A stretch of 64,000 nucleotides of DNA from AP-15 sp963762575 (GTDB lineage Bacteria > Pseudomonadota > Alphaproteobacteria > ATCC43930 > CGMCC-115725): positions 434,001 through 498,000 of the forward strand of contig CAVXLL010000011.1 of assembly GCA_963762575.1 (NCBI GenBank), read 5' to 3'. The notes beneath the pieces were generated by a model. It worked only from the letters and a program-made list of their open reading frames with translations, did not search any database and was not told the origin of the DNA. Below are positions 1 through 8,511 of this stretch, one piece after another. Positions within the stretch are counted from its first letter, which is position 1, and each line of letters opens with the position of its first letter. The translations under genes were made by a program, and so were the position numbers.

Positions 1-740
1 TCATGACCTTCAACTTCGCGATGCAGGCGATCGACCAGATCATCAATTCTGCCGGCAAGACCCGCTACATGTCGGGCGGCCAGATGAGCTGCCCGATTGT
101 CTTTCGCGGGCCCAACGGGATCGCCGCGCGTGTCGCCGCCCAGCATTCGCAATGTTATGCGAGCTGGTATGCGCACTGTCCCGGCCTCAAGGTCGTCGCC
201 CCCTATACCGGCGCCGACCACAAGGGGTTGCTGAAGGCGGCGATCCGCGACCCGAACCCGGTTGTCTTTCTCGAGCACGAGCTGGTTTATGGCGAAAGCT
301 TCGCCGTGCCGGACGATCCCGAGTTCATCGTGCCGATCGGCCGGGCGCGGATCGCGCGGGCCGGCGAGCACGTCACGATCACGGCGTTTTCGCGAATGGT
401 GAAATTGGCGATGCAGGCCGCCGAGGAGCTCGAAAAAGCCGGCATTTCCGCCGAGATCATCGATCTGCGCACATTGCGGCCCTTCGACATCGAAACCGTC
501 GTCGGCTCGGTCAAGAAGACCAATCGGATCGTCGCGGTCGAAGAGGGATGGCCGTTTGCCGGCATCGGCTCGGAAGTTGCCGCGATCATGATGGAGGAGT
601 GCTTCGACTGGCTCGACGCCCCGGTGAAGCGGGTTGCCGGCAAGGATGTTCCGCTTCCTTACGCCGCCAACCTCGAGCGCCTCGCGGTGCCGCAGGTCGA
701 AGACATCGTCGCGGCGGCCCATCAGGTCGCCTACCGCTGA
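1..740 (+). CDS. pdhB: Pyruvate dehydrogenase E1 component, beta subunit (C-terminal part, cut by window edge)
   Basis: The gene enters from the left edge, so its N-terminus is not visible; an ATG at position 3 is internal. The 245 visible residues match the transketolase-like E1 beta family: the pyrimidine-binding stretch with PIVFRGPNG and AAQHSQCYASWYAHCPGLKV, and the C-terminal transketolase domain with IDLRTLRPFD and VAVEEGWPFAGIGSE. E1 beta pairs with E1 alpha to decarboxylate pyruvate using thiamine diphosphate and acetylate the lipoyl group of E2. The E2 gene follows 28 bases downstream and E3 after that, which is the usual alphaproteobacterial pdh operon. Family assignment is secure; only the upstream part is missing. 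Confidence 0.95.
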   Translation, partial: MTFNFAMQAIDQIINSAGKTRYMSGGQMSCPIVFRGPNGIAARVAAQHSQCYASWYAHCPGLKVVAPYTGADHKGLLKAAIRDPNPVVFLEHELVYGESFAVPDDPEFIVPIGRARIARAGEHVTITAFSRMVKLAMQAAEELEKAGISAEIIDLRTLRPFDIETVVGSVKKTNRIVAVEEGWPFAGIGSEVAAIMMEECFDWLDAPVKRVAGKDVPLPYAANLERLAVPQVEDIVAAAHQVAYR

Positions 741-768
741 GAGGCAGGGCGTCGATGCGGGAGGGAGC

Positions 769-2079
769 ATGCCGATCGAAATCCTGATGCCGGCGCTGTC
801 GCCGACAATGACCGAGGGCAACGTCACGAAGTGGCTGAAAAAAGAGGGTGACGAGGTCCATTCGGGCGACGTGCTCGCCGAGATCGAAACCGACAAGGCG
901 ACCATGGAGTTCGAGGCTGTCGACGACGGCCGCCTCGGCAAGATCCTCGTCCCGGAAGGCGCCGAAGGGATCAAGGTCAATCAGCCGATCGCGTTGCTCC
1001 TCGGCGAGGGTGAGGACGCCTCGGCGCTCGAAAAATTTGCCGTACCCGCGCCCAAAACTGCTCCGACGGCGCCCCCCGAGCAGGCGCCCCCGCCGCAAGC
1101 CCAACGAGCGCCAGAAGCGCAGCCTGCTCCCGCGAGGGGAAGGGGCAACGGCCGCATCTTCGCCAGTCCGCTGGCCCGCCGCATGGCGCAGCAGGCCGGT
1201 CTGGAGCTCGCCGCAATGACCGGCTCGGGGCCACAAGGCCGCGTCGTCAAGGCCGATATCGAAGCGGCGCTCTCTGCCGAACGGGCCGCGCCAGTCCCGG
1301 CGCGGCCTGCGGCCCAGGCGCCATCTGCGCCCCCGGTCGCGCCGGCTGTGGGACCGGCTCTGTCCAAGGAGCGGGTGCTGGCGCTCGCCGGCAATCCGCC
1401 CTACACCGAGCGGCCGCTCACCGCGATGCGCCGCGTCATCGCCCGGCGGCTGACGGAATCAAAGCAAACGGTTCCGCATTTCTATCTGACTGTCGATTGC
1501 GAGATCGACGAGCTGCTGAAATTCCGCACCGAACTCAACGGGAAATCGGAGGCCTACCGGATTTCGGTCAACGATTTCGTGATCCGCGCTGCGGCGCTCG
1601 CCTTGCGGCAGGTGCCTGCGGCCAACGCCTCGTGGAGCGACGAGGCGATCCTTCTCTGGGATACGGTCGACATCGCTGTCGCCGTTGCGCTCGAGGACGG
1701 GCTGATCACACCGATCGTCAAAAATGCCGACCGCAAGGGATTGGCGGCAATCGCGAACGAGACCAAGGATCTCGCGGCGCGAGCCCGGGCTGGCAAGCTG
1801 AAGCTGGAGGAGTTCCAGGGCGGCACGTTTTCGATTTCGAACCTCGGCATGTTCGGGGTTCGCGATTTCGCCGCGGTCATCAACCCGCCGCATGGCGGCA
1901 TCCTGGCGGTCGGCGCCGGCGAAAAGCGGCCGGTCGTTAAAAATGGTGCGCTGGCGATCGCAACCGTGATGAGCTGCACCTTGTCCTGCGATCACCGGGC
2001 CGTCGATGGCGCCGTCGGCGCGCAGTTCCTCGCCGCCCTCAAGAAGCTGGTCGAAGATCCGCTAACGATGCTGCTCTGA
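769..2079 (+). CDS. pdhC: Dihydrolipoamide acetyltransferase, E2 of pyruvate dehydrogenase
   Basis: 436 aa from the ATG at 769, chosen because GGGAGGGAG lies just upstream (759-767) and the protein then begins with the canonical MPIEILMPALSPTMTEG lipoyl-domain start; the open frame extends further upstream into pdhB but without family character. Order: lipoyl domain 1-77 with the lipoylated lysine in ETDKATMEFE (K43), a Pro/Ala-rich linker about 86-125, E3-binding domain about 128-167 (FASPLARRMA), a second Ala/Pro linker, then the acyltransferase core to the end with the catalytic CDHRAVDGA motif. It transfers acetyl groups from lipoamide to CoA. One lipoyl domain only. LipA, which makes the cofactor, is encoded at 6968-8020. 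Confidence 0.96.
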   Translation: MPIEILMPALSPTMTEGNVTKWLKKEGDEVHSGDVLAEIETDKATMEFEAVDDGRLGKILVPEGAEGIKVNQPIALLLGEGEDASALEKFAVPAPKTAPTAPPEQAPPPQAQRAPEAQPAPARGRGNGRIFASPLARRMAQQAGLELAAMTGSGPQGRVVKADIEAALSAERAAPVPARPAAQAPSAPPVAPAVGPALSKERVLALAGNPPYTERPLTAMRRVIARRLTESKQTVPHFYLTVDCEIDELLKFRTELNGKSEAYRISVNDFVIRAAALALRQVPAANASWSDEAILLWDTVDIAVAVALEDGLITPIVKNADRKGLAAIANETKDLAARARAGKLKLEEFQGGTFSISNLGMFGVRDFAAVINPPHGGILAVGAGEKRPVVKNGALAIATVMSCTLSCDHRAVDGAVGAQFLAALKKLVEDPLTMLL

Positions 2080-2097
2080 CGAGAAACAGGAACACCG

Positions 2098-3498
2098 ATG
2101 GCCGAGCGTTCTTTCGACCTGGTGGTTGTGGGCGGCGGGCCGGGCGGCTATGTCGCGGCGATCCGGGCGGCGCAGCTAGGAATGAAGACGGCGGTTGTCG
2201 AGCGCGACCAACTGGGCGGCATTTGCCTGAACTGGGGCTGCATCCCGACCAAGGCGCTGTTGCGCAGCTCCGAAATTTACCATCTGCTGCACCACCTCGA
2301 CAATTTCGGCTTCTCAGCCAAAGACATCAGGTTCGATGCCGGCAAGGTCGTGGCGCGGTCGCGTGCCGTGGCCAAGCAGCTTTCGAACGGCGTCGCCTAT
2401 CTGTTGCGGAAGAACAAAGTCACGGTCTTCGACGGGCACGGACGCCTTGCAGGTAAGGGCCGGCTTGCGGTGACAAAGGACGGCAGCCCCGTCGCCGAAC
2501 TCGCCGCCGAGAACATCGTGCTGGCCACCGGCGCACGGGCGCGCACCTTGCCGGGGCTCGAGCCCGATGGCGAGCAAGTGTGGACCTACAAGGAGGCGAT
2601 GGTCCCACCGGCGATCCCCAAATCCCTGCTGGTCGTCGGCTCCGGCGCGATCGGCATCGAATTCGCCAGCTTCTACCACGACATGGGCGCCGATGTGACG
2701 GTCGTCGAAGTCCTCGACCGCGTGCTGCCGGTGGAGGACGAGGAGATCTCCGCGTTTGCGCGCAAGGCCTTCGAGAAGCAGGGGATTAAGATCCATACTG
2801 CGGCGACCGTGGCGGCCCTCGAGCGCGAAGGGGAGGGGGTTACCGCGCGGATCGAGGCGGACGGCAAAGGATTTGAAGCCACTTTCGAGCGCGTCATCCT
2901 GGCCGTCGGCATCGTCGGCAACGTCGAAGACATCGGCCTGGAGAATACCGGTGTCGTCGTCGACCGCACCCACATCGTTGTCGACGAGTGGCTGCGCACT
3001 GGCGAGCCGGGGATCTATGCGATCGGCGATGTCGTCGGTCCGCCATGGCTGGCCCACAAGGCGAGCCATGAGGGGGTGATCTGCGTCGAGCACATCGCAG
3101 GGGTCAACGACGTGCACCCGCTCGATGTCGGCAACATCCCGGCCTGCACCTACTGCCGCCCGCAGGTCGCCAGCGTCGGGCTGACCGAAAGGGCCGCGCG
3201 CGATGCCGGCTACGAGGTCAAGATCGGCCATTTTCCGTTCATTGGGAACGGCAAGGCGATCGCGCTCGGCGAGCCCGAGGGGATGGTCAAGACAGTGTTC
3301 GACAGCAAAACCGGAGAGCTGTTGGGCGCGCATATGATCGGCGCCGAGGTGACCGAGCTGATCCAGGGCTACACGATCGCCAAGACCCTAGAAACTACCG
3401 AAACCGAGCTGATTCGTACGATCTTCCCGCACCCGACCCTGTCGGAGACGATGCATGAGGCGGTGCTCGACGCATATGGGCGCGCCATCCACTTCTAA
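2098..3498 (+). CDS. lpdA: Dihydrolipoyl dehydrogenase, E3
   Basis: 466 aa, the normal length for E3. It reoxidises dihydrolipoamide of the E2 with FAD and passes electrons to NAD. Seen: N-terminal FAD-binding GGGPGGYVAA, the redox-active disulfide in GGICLNWGCIPTK, NAD-binding GSGAIGIEFA, the second FAD motif YAIGDV, and the C-terminal active-site HPTLSE. Starts 18 bases after the E2 stop with an AGGAACACC leader, so it is co-transcribed with pdhBC. No sign of damage. Confidence 0.96.
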   Translation: MAERSFDLVVVGGGPGGYVAAIRAAQLGMKTAVVERDQLGGICLNWGCIPTKALLRSSEIYHLLHHLDNFGFSAKDIRFDAGKVVARSRAVAKQLSNGVAYLLRKNKVTVFDGHGRLAGKGRLAVTKDGSPVAELAAENIVLATGARARTLPGLEPDGEQVWTYKEAMVPPAIPKSLLVVGSGAIGIEFASFYHDMGADVTVVEVLDRVLPVEDEEISAFARKAFEKQGIKIHTAATVAALEREGEGVTARIEADGKGFEATFERVILAVGIVGNVEDIGLENTGVVVDRTHIVVDEWLRTGEPGIYAIGDVVGPPWLAHKASHEGVICVEHIAGVNDVHPLDVGNIPACTYCRPQVASVGLTERAARDAGYEVKIGHFPFIGNGKAIALGEPEGMVKTVFDSKTGELLGAHMIGAEVTELIQGYTIAKTLETTETELIRTIFPHPTLSETMHEAVLDAYGRAIHF

Positions 3499-3514
3499 TC
3501 AAAGCGCATCAGAA

Positions 3515-3547
3515 GCGTCATTAAACCGTCATATATCCTTCATCAAA
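3515..3547 (+). promoter_or_regulatory. Three tandem 11-bp units resembling a Pho box
   Basis: Between lpdA and the phn genes lie three consecutive 11-base units: GCGTCATTAAA, CCGTCATATAT and CCTTCATCAAA. Each begins with a 7-mer close to the PhoB half-site CTGTCAT, at the exact 11-base period of Pho boxes. A TTGACA hexamer follows at 3555-3560 and TACTCT at 3580. This suggests phosphate-starvation control of the transporter downstream. The repeats are seen; PhoB binding is inferred. Confidence 0.6.
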
Positions 3548-3620
3548 CGGCTTTTTGACAGGCCCTAAACTCTCCGCCTTACTCTAATGGGGAGAGAAGG
3601 ATGCGACGGAACTCTGCATC

Positions 3621-4505
3621 GTGGCCGGCGGGATAGCGCTGGCATTGGCGAGCGCCGCCCCCGCGATCGCTGCGGAGCAGAACAGCTGCCCCGACGGCGG
3701 GACAGTGCGCTTCGGCGTCGAGCCATACGACACGGCGGCTCGCCTGGTCCCGATCTATAAGAAGGTCGGCGAGCTGATCGGCGAGAAGCTCGGCTGCAAG
3801 GTCGAGGTCTTTGTCGCGACCAGCTACAACGCCGAGATCGAAGCGATGCGCAACGGCAAGCTCGAAATCGGCGAATTCGGCCCGCTCGGTTATGTGCTCG
3901 CCCATCAGGTGGCGAAGGCCGAGGCGGTCGCAGCCTTCGGCACCGCGGACGGCAAGCCCGATACCTACTGGGCCAGCATCGTTACCTACCCCGGGTCGGG
4001 CATCACGACCGTCGCCGAGGTCAAGGGGCACAGTTTCGCGTTCTCCGACCCGGCCTCGACCTCGGGCCATCTGTTCCCGGCCTATGGGCTGCGCAAGGCC
4101 GGGCTCGACCCCGACAAGGATGTCCGTGCGATTTGTGCCGGGAGCTACACCTCGTCTTTCGAGGCGCTCTACAACCATAAGGTCGATGCCGGCGAACTCA
4201 ACAGCGAGCAGCTCGAATCAGCCAAACAGCGCGGCCACTACAAGGATGGCGACCTCGTCTTCCTGTGGAAGTCAGACCCGATCCCGACCGATCCGTTCGC
4301 GGTGCGCGGCGACCTGCCCCCGGAGTTCAAAAAGCGGGTGATCGAGGTGCTGCAAAATCTCGATCTTTCGACACTTGATCCGGCGGATCGCAAGATCATG
4401 GTCGGTGCGGGCATAACCCAGCTTGTACCGCAGAGCGACGGCGCCTACGACGGGATCCGCGACCTCGTCAAGACGCTCAACATCGATCTCGAAAAGTTGA
4501 GCTGA
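3621..4505 (+). CDS. phnD: PhnD-type phosphate/phosphite/phosphonate ABC transporter periplasmic binding protein
   Basis: 294 aa from a GTG at 3621. The product is a PhnD-family solute-binding protein (RFGVEPYDTAARLVPIYKKV, then SYNAEIEAMRNGKLEIGEFG and FSDPASTSGHLFP, which lines the oxyanion pocket in this family). The first 18 residues form a hydrophobic signal core ending ASAAPAIAA, but there is no positively charged n-region. A strong ribosome site (GGGGAGAGAAGG) sits directly before an ATG at 3601 whose reading frame (MRRNSA...) stops after 11 codons; one extra base would join it to the signal core. The true start may thus be 3601 with a one-base loss or sequencing error. Followed by phnC and phnE. 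Confidence 0.85.
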   Translation: MAGGIALALASAAPAIAAEQNSCPDGGTVRFGVEPYDTAARLVPIYKKVGELIGEKLGCKVEVFVATSYNAEIEAMRNGKLEIGEFGPLGYVLAHQVAKAEAVAAFGTADGKPDTYWASIVTYPGSGITTVAEVKGHSFAFSDPASTSGHLFPAYGLRKAGLDPDKDVRAICAGSYTSSFEALYNHKVDAGELNSEQLESAKQRGHYKDGDLVFLWKSDPIPTDPFAVRGDLPPEFKKRVIEVLQNLDLSTLDPADRKIMVGAGITQLVPQSDGAYDGIRDLVKTLNIDLEKLS

Positions 4506-4533
4506 CGGCACTCAGCCACTTGGGAGGGCGGTC

Positions 4534-5277
4534 ATGCTGCGGGTTTGCGGCCTGACGATGCGGTACCCCGACGGCAAGGTGGCGCTGGCTGACTTCGATC
4601 TGAGCATCGAGGCCGGCGAGCTCGTTGTCGTGTTGGGCGGCAATGGCAGCGGTAAGACGACGCTGCTGCGCTGCATCTCACGGATGGTCTCTCCAACCAC
4701 CGGAGAAATCTGGCTCAACGACACGAACCTGGCCCCGCTTTCGGGTGAGCGGCTGCGCCAGGCGCGCCTGCCGCTGGCGATGATCTGGCAGCACGCTAGC
4801 TTGGTGCGACGGCGCAGCGTGCTGAGCAATGTCGCCGCGGGCACCCTCGGCCGCTATGGCGGGCTGTGGACGGCGATTGGCGGTCTGCCCGCGGTCGAGC
4901 GCCGCGCCGCCTATGATCATCTGAGCGCGGTTGGTCTCGCCGCGCTGGCCGGGCAGCGCGCCGGCACCCTCTCGGGTGGGCAGGCGCAACGCGTTGCAAT
5001 CGCCCGTGCACTCGCCCAGCGGCCGCAGGTCCTGCTCGCGGACGAGCCGGTGGCGAGCCTCGACCCTGAAGCCGCCGACGACATTATGCGCCTGCTGCGC
5101 CATCTCGCGACGCACGAGCATCTCGCCGTGTTGTGCGTGTTGCACCAGGTCGAGCTGGCCAATGGCTATGCCGACCGCGTCGTCGGTATTCGCGACGGCA
5201 GGATCGCGTTCGATCGGCCTTGCGCCGAATTGTCGCGCGATGCAGTGCGCCAGCTCTATCTCAGCGAGGCCGCTTGA
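4534..5277 (+). CDS. phnC: PhnC-type ABC transporter ATP-binding protein
   Basis: 247 aa. Walker A GGNGSGKTT, Q-loop region with MIWQH, ABC signature LSGGQAQRV, Walker B VLLADEP and the switch histidine in VLHQVE are all present, so the ATPase should be active. It lies between the binding protein and the permease, 28 bases after phnD, and its stop overlaps the permease start. It energises uptake of phosphate, phosphite or phosphonate; the exact substrate cannot be read from sequence. The Pho-box-like repeats upstream of phnD favour a phosphorus compound. Confidence 0.9.
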   Translation: MLRVCGLTMRYPDGKVALADFDLSIEAGELVVVLGGNGSGKTTLLRCISRMVSPTTGEIWLNDTNLAPLSGERLRQARLPLAMIWQHASLVRRRSVLSNVAAGTLGRYGGLWTAIGGLPAVERRAAYDHLSAVGLAALAGQRAGTLSGGQAQRVAIARALAQRPQVLLADEPVASLDPEAADDIMRLLRHLATHEHLAVLCVLHQVELANGYADRVVGIRDGRIAFDRPCAELSRDAVRQLYLSEAA

Positions 5278-6083
5278 GCCTCGATGCGGCTGCCCCGCCA
5301 CTCGCCGAGCGCAGCTGGACCGAGGCGCTCAGCCTGGCGCTGCGCATCGTGCTCGGGCTGGCGCTGCTGGCAATCGTTGTGCAGGCGGCGATCGTCGTCC
5401 GTGCTCGGCCGCAGGACTTGGTAACCGGCGCCTATGGCATGGCCGACATCATCCGGCGCGCGATGCCGCCCGATTTCGGCAAGATAGACATGGTGTGGTG
5501 GCCGGCGCTCGAAACCATCGACCTTGGCATTTTCGGCACCCTCGGCGGCATTATCATGGCCCTGCCATTGGCCATTCTCGCCGCCGCAAATGTGACGCCG
5601 TCGCGCTTTCTCTATTATGCCGCGCGGGGTGTGATCGGCTTCGCCCGTGCCGTCCCCGACCTGGTCTGGGCGTTGCTGTTTGTCACCGCCGTCGGGCTCG
5701 GGCCGTTTCCGGGCGCCCTGGCGCTGTCGGTTCATTCGATCGGGATGCTCGGCCGGGTCTTCGCCGAGACGATCGAGCATATGGATATGGCTCCGATCGA
5801 TGCGTTGACGTTGACCGGCGCGCGCCGCGTGCAGGTCTTCACCCACGGCATCATCCCGTCCATCCTGCCGTCGCTACTCGGGATCGCGCTCTATCGGCTC
5901 GACGAGAGCATCCGCTCGTCGCTGGTGCACGGGTTTGTCGGCGCCGGCGGCATCGGCTTCGAGCTGCTTTCGGCGATGAGCCTGTTTCAATACCAGCTCG
6001 TTTCGCTGCTGCTGATCGTGACCTTTGTCATCGTGATTGCTGCCGAGCGCCTCTCGGCGCTGCTCCGCGCCCGCCTCGGCTGA
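5274..6083 (+). CDS. phnE: PhnE-type ABC transporter permease
   Basis: 269 aa from the TTG at 5274, which overlaps the phnC stop (TTGA) and indicates translational coupling; an open frame runs further upstream but is antisense-like in composition. Several membrane segments are visible (about 21-45, 78-103, 126-150, 220-255). The permease coupling loop with GARRVQVFTHGIIPSILP and the DESIRSS stretch match PhnE/BPD-transport permeases. Only one permease is present, so it probably acts as a homodimer. Nothing of the C-P lyase genes (phnG-M) is in the window. Confidence 0.88.
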   Translation: MSLDAAAPPLAERSWTEALSLALRIVLGLALLAIVVQAAIVVRARPQDLVTGAYGMADIIRRAMPPDFGKIDMVWWPALETIDLGIFGTLGGIIMALPLAILAAANVTPSRFLYYAARGVIGFARAVPDLVWALLFVTAVGLGPFPGALALSVHSIGMLGRVFAETIEHMDMAPIDALTLTGARRVQVFTHGIIPSILPSLLGIALYRLDESIRSSLVHGFVGAGGIGFELLSAMSLFQYQLVSLLLIVTFVIVIAAERLSALLRARLG

Positions 6084-6209
6084 GGGATGTAAGCCATGTA
6101 ATTGACATTTTCGTGTTGCACACTGCATGGTTAGTCGGTCCGGCATTGCGTTTGAAGAGCTGCCGATCCTGATCTCGACCAGATAAAACAGGTGGAACAG
6201 GGGAGATCA

Positions 6210-6887
6210 ATGGAGCCACCCATCATGCATTTTGATCCGGCGGAGATCGCCTATGTGCCGACCACAGGCGGGCGTCGCGTCCATGAGACGCCGCTCGTCG
6301 CGGCCAGCGATGATACCCTCCGGGGGTACGGATGCCTCGTCGATGCGCCGGAGAGCTTCTCGATCGAGATCGTCCGTTGGCCGGCTCAGGGCTGGCGAGC
6401 CATCGACGAAAATTCGGGCGATCAGGGCGGTGTCGCCGAAGGCGTGTTCGAGTTCTGGTGGAAAGGCGAAACCCTCTACGCCCGGAACAACGCCGTGGGC
6501 GACAGCTACCTCTTCGCCTGGAGCAACTGGCCGGAAGAGGCGGCCACCGACGGTCCGCCAAAACTGCGGCAACAGGCGCTGGTCTGGCGCACCAACTACC
6601 ATCCCGATGGCGGCCAGCTGTTCTATCCATTGCATGGCGAGAGTTTCGTCGTGCCGCTCGCCTTGCCGGGGGACGATGTGACACCGGAGCGGTTCGTCAC
6701 GTTCTGGTGTGACGGCAGCCGCGGGCTCTACATCCATCCGAACATCTGGCACGGCGCGATCGTGCCGCTCGACGACCATGCCGAACTCTTGGACCGCCAG
6801 GGCCGTGTGCACGCCCGTGTATCGGTCGATTTCGCAAAGGAATTCGGCTGCTACCTCGCAGTGCCGATGCGACGGCCCAGCGCCTAA
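6210..6887 (+). CDS. Ureidoglycolate lyase-like protein
   Basis: 225 aa from the ATG at 6210, preferred over an in-frame GTG at 6192 because GGGGAG (6200-6205) is well spaced from it. The protein is cupin-like and resembles the ureidoglycolate lyase family, which splits ureidoglycolate to glyoxylate and urea in purine degradation: VVPLALPGDD, FWCDGSRGLYIHPNIWHGA and the aromatic/His-rich core support this. No other allantoin or purine genes are nearby, so the pathway role is uncertain and it may be a related sugar-acid enzyme. It stands alone, 126 bases after phnE. Confidence 0.6.
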   Translation: MEPPIMHFDPAEIAYVPTTGGRRVHETPLVAASDDTLRGYGCLVDAPESFSIEIVRWPAQGWRAIDENSGDQGGVAEGVFEFWWKGETLYARNNAVGDSYLFAWSNWPEEAATDGPPKLRQQALVWRTNYHPDGGQLFYPLHGESFVVPLALPGDDVTPERFVTFWCDGSRGLYIHPNIWHGAIVPLDDHAELLDRQGRVHARVSVDFAKEFGCYLAVPMRRPSA

Positions 6888-6967
6888 ACCGGGGAAGGCC
6901 CCGACGCTGGCTTGACGCGTACGGCCGGGCCATCCACTTCTAGGCCCAGCAGTCAAAACGGTCAGGT

Positions 6968-8020
6968 ATGTCAACACCTCCCTCGTCATGGCCGGGCTCG
7001 ACCCGGCCATCTGCCTATCTAGGGCAGGAACATCGCCCGGTTCCCGTGGATGTCCGGATCAAGTCCGGGCATCACCGAGAGGCACCGCTGCCTCTGCGCC
7101 ATCCCGAGAAAGCCCGCAATCCTGATAGCCCGATCCCGCGCAAGCCCGATTGGTTGCGTGTCAAAGCGCCGGTTTCGCGGGAATACCAGGCGACGCGGCG
7201 GCTCATGCGCGAGCTTTCGCTCAACACTGTGTGCGAGGAGGCGGGCTGCCCGAATATCGGCGAGTGCTGGAAGCAAAAGCATGCGACGGTGATGATTCTC
7301 GGCCGGGTGTGCACGCGCGCCTGCACCTTCTGCAACGTCGCTACCGGCCGACCCGATCTGCTCGATCCGCATGAGCCTGAGCGGGTCGCCGAGGCGATCG
7401 CGAAACTCGGCCTCTCGCACGTCGTCGTCACCTCGGTGGACCGCGACGATCTTGACGATGGCGGCGCCCGGCATTTCGCGGGGACGATTTCGGCTATCCG
7501 CAATGCTGCTTCGGGCACAACGATCGAGGTGCTGACTCCCGATTTCCTGCACAAGGAGGGGGCGCTTGAAGCCGTGATCGCGGCCAAGCCCGACATCTTC
7601 AACCACAATCTCGAGACGGTGCCGCGGCTGTACAGCGAAGTGCGGCCGGGGGCCCGCTATTTCCACTCGCTGCGCCTGCTCGACGATGCCAAGCGGCTCG
7701 ATCCGGCGCTGTTCACAAAATCGGGGATCATGGTCGGGCTCGGCGAGGACAAGGGCGAGGTGTTGCAGGTCATGGACGATCTGCGCACCGCCGAGGTCGA
7801 TTTCCTGACGATCGGGCAATATTTGCAGCCGACGCCGAAGCATCATGCCATTGCGCGTTTCGTGACGCCGGACGAATTCCGCAGCTATGCCACCTTTGCG
7901 GCGGCCAAGGGTTTTCTGTTGGCCTCGGCCTCGCCGCTGACCCGGTCGTCCTATCATGCGGGGGAGGATTTCGCGCGGTTGCGCGCCGCGCGCGCCATCA
8001 GGCTCGCCGCCGGCGGCTAG
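6968..8020 (+). CDS. lipA: Lipoyl synthase (radical SAM)
   Basis: 350 aa if the ATG at 6968 is used. LipA inserts two sulfurs into protein-bound octanoyl groups to make lipoate for the pyruvate dehydrogenase E2 encoded upstream. Both iron-sulfur clusters are represented: auxiliary cluster CEEAGCPNIGEC and radical SAM cluster CTRACTFC; also TSVDRDDLDDGG, the C-terminal SSYHAGE region and IMVGLGE. Conserved family sequence only begins near residue 43 (LRHPEKARNPDSPIPRKPDWLRVK); the first 40 residues come from the interspersed repeat, so the native start is probably later (in-frame GTG at 7046 or a CTG at 7088/7094) or has been replaced by repeat insertion. Core enzyme intact. Confidence 0.95.
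   Translation: MSTPPSSWPGSTRPSAYLGQEHRPVPVDVRIKSGHHREAPLPLRHPEKARNPDSPIPRKPDWLRVKAPVSREYQATRRLMRELSLNTVCEEAGCPNIGECWKQKHATVMILGRVCTRACTFCNVATGRPDLLDPHEPERVAEAIAKLGLSHVVVTSVDRDDLDDGGARHFAGTISAIRNAASGTTIEVLTPDFLHKEGALEAVIAAKPDIFNHNLETVPRLYSEVRPGARYFHSLRLLDDAKRLDPALFTKSGIMVGLGEDKGEVLQVMDDLRTAEVDFLTIGQYLQPTPKHHAIARFVTPDEFRSYATFAAAKGFLLASASPLTRSSYHAGEDFARLRAARAIRLAAGG
6982..7078. repeat. Interspersed alphaproteobacterial-type repeat overlapping the lipA 5' end
   Basis: The stretch contains GTCATGGCCGGGCTCGACC...GGCCAT and further on CCGTGGATGTCCGGATCAAG...CCGGGCAT, the pattern of the short intergenic palindromic repeats common in alphaproteobacteria. Read in the lipA frame it encodes a low-complexity leader (SSWPGSTRPS...DVRIKSGHH) unrelated to lipoyl synthases. 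The repeat is therefore either in the leader or has been captured as N-terminal coding sequence. Confidence 0.6.
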
Positions 8021-8030
8021 GCCCAGCGCT

Positions 8031-8495
8031 ATGCCGACCCATGCGGAAGAGCGTGTGCTCCCCTACACGCCCAAGCAGCTCTTCGACCTGGTTGCCGACA
8101 TCGAGCGCTATCCCGAGTTTCTTCCCTGGTGCGTCGGCGCCCGCGTCAAAGAGCGCCGGCCCGATCTGGTCGTCGCCGATCTGATCATCGGGTTTCGCAT
8201 GTTCCGCGAGCGGTTTACCTCGCGAGTGTCGCTCTGCCCGCCGGGGCAGATCGATGTCACCTATGCCGAGGGGCCGTTCCGATACCTGAACAACCACTGG
8301 ACTTTCACCCCCGTCGCCGGGGGCTGCCGGATCGGCTTTTTTGTCGATTTCGAATTCAAATCGCGCCTGATGCAGCGCCTGATCGAGGTGCTGTTCAGCG
8401 AGGCCGTCCGCCGCATGGTCGGGGCCTTCGAAAAACGCGCACGCGACCTCTACGGCGCCCCGTCCCAGCGCGCAGCCGACCAGCCCGCAACCTGA
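8031..8495 (+). CDS. COQ10/RatA-family START-domain protein
   Basis: 154 aa from the ATG at 8031, 10 bases after lipA. It is a type II toxin RatA / coenzyme Q-binding COQ10 homologue: MPTHAEERVLPYTPKQLFDL, then RYPEFLPWC and YLNNHWTF, with the terminal helix EAVRRMVGAFEKRA. In alphaproteobacteria this gene commonly follows lipA; members are thought to bind ubiquinone-like lipids and support respiration. No signal peptide or membrane segment. The RatA toxin activity known from E. coli should not be assumed. Confidence 0.85.
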   Translation: MPTHAEERVLPYTPKQLFDLVADIERYPEFLPWCVGARVKERRPDLVVADLIIGFRMFRERFTSRVSLCPPGQIDVTYAEGPFRYLNNHWTFTPVAGGCRIGFFVDFEFKSRLMQRLIEVLFSEAVRRMVGAFEKRARDLYGAPSQRAADQPAT

Positions 8496-8511
8496 ATCCA
8501 TCAGACTTGAT

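Noticed and set aside
2314..3333. Long minus-strand open frame (339 codons) opposite lpdA
   Set aside because: It is the antisense shadow of the GC-rich lpdA gene; no family motif and no ribosome site.
4931..6172. 413-codon + frame across phnC and phnE
   Set aside because: Out-of-frame translation of two clear transporter genes, Arg/Ala/Pro-rich composition.
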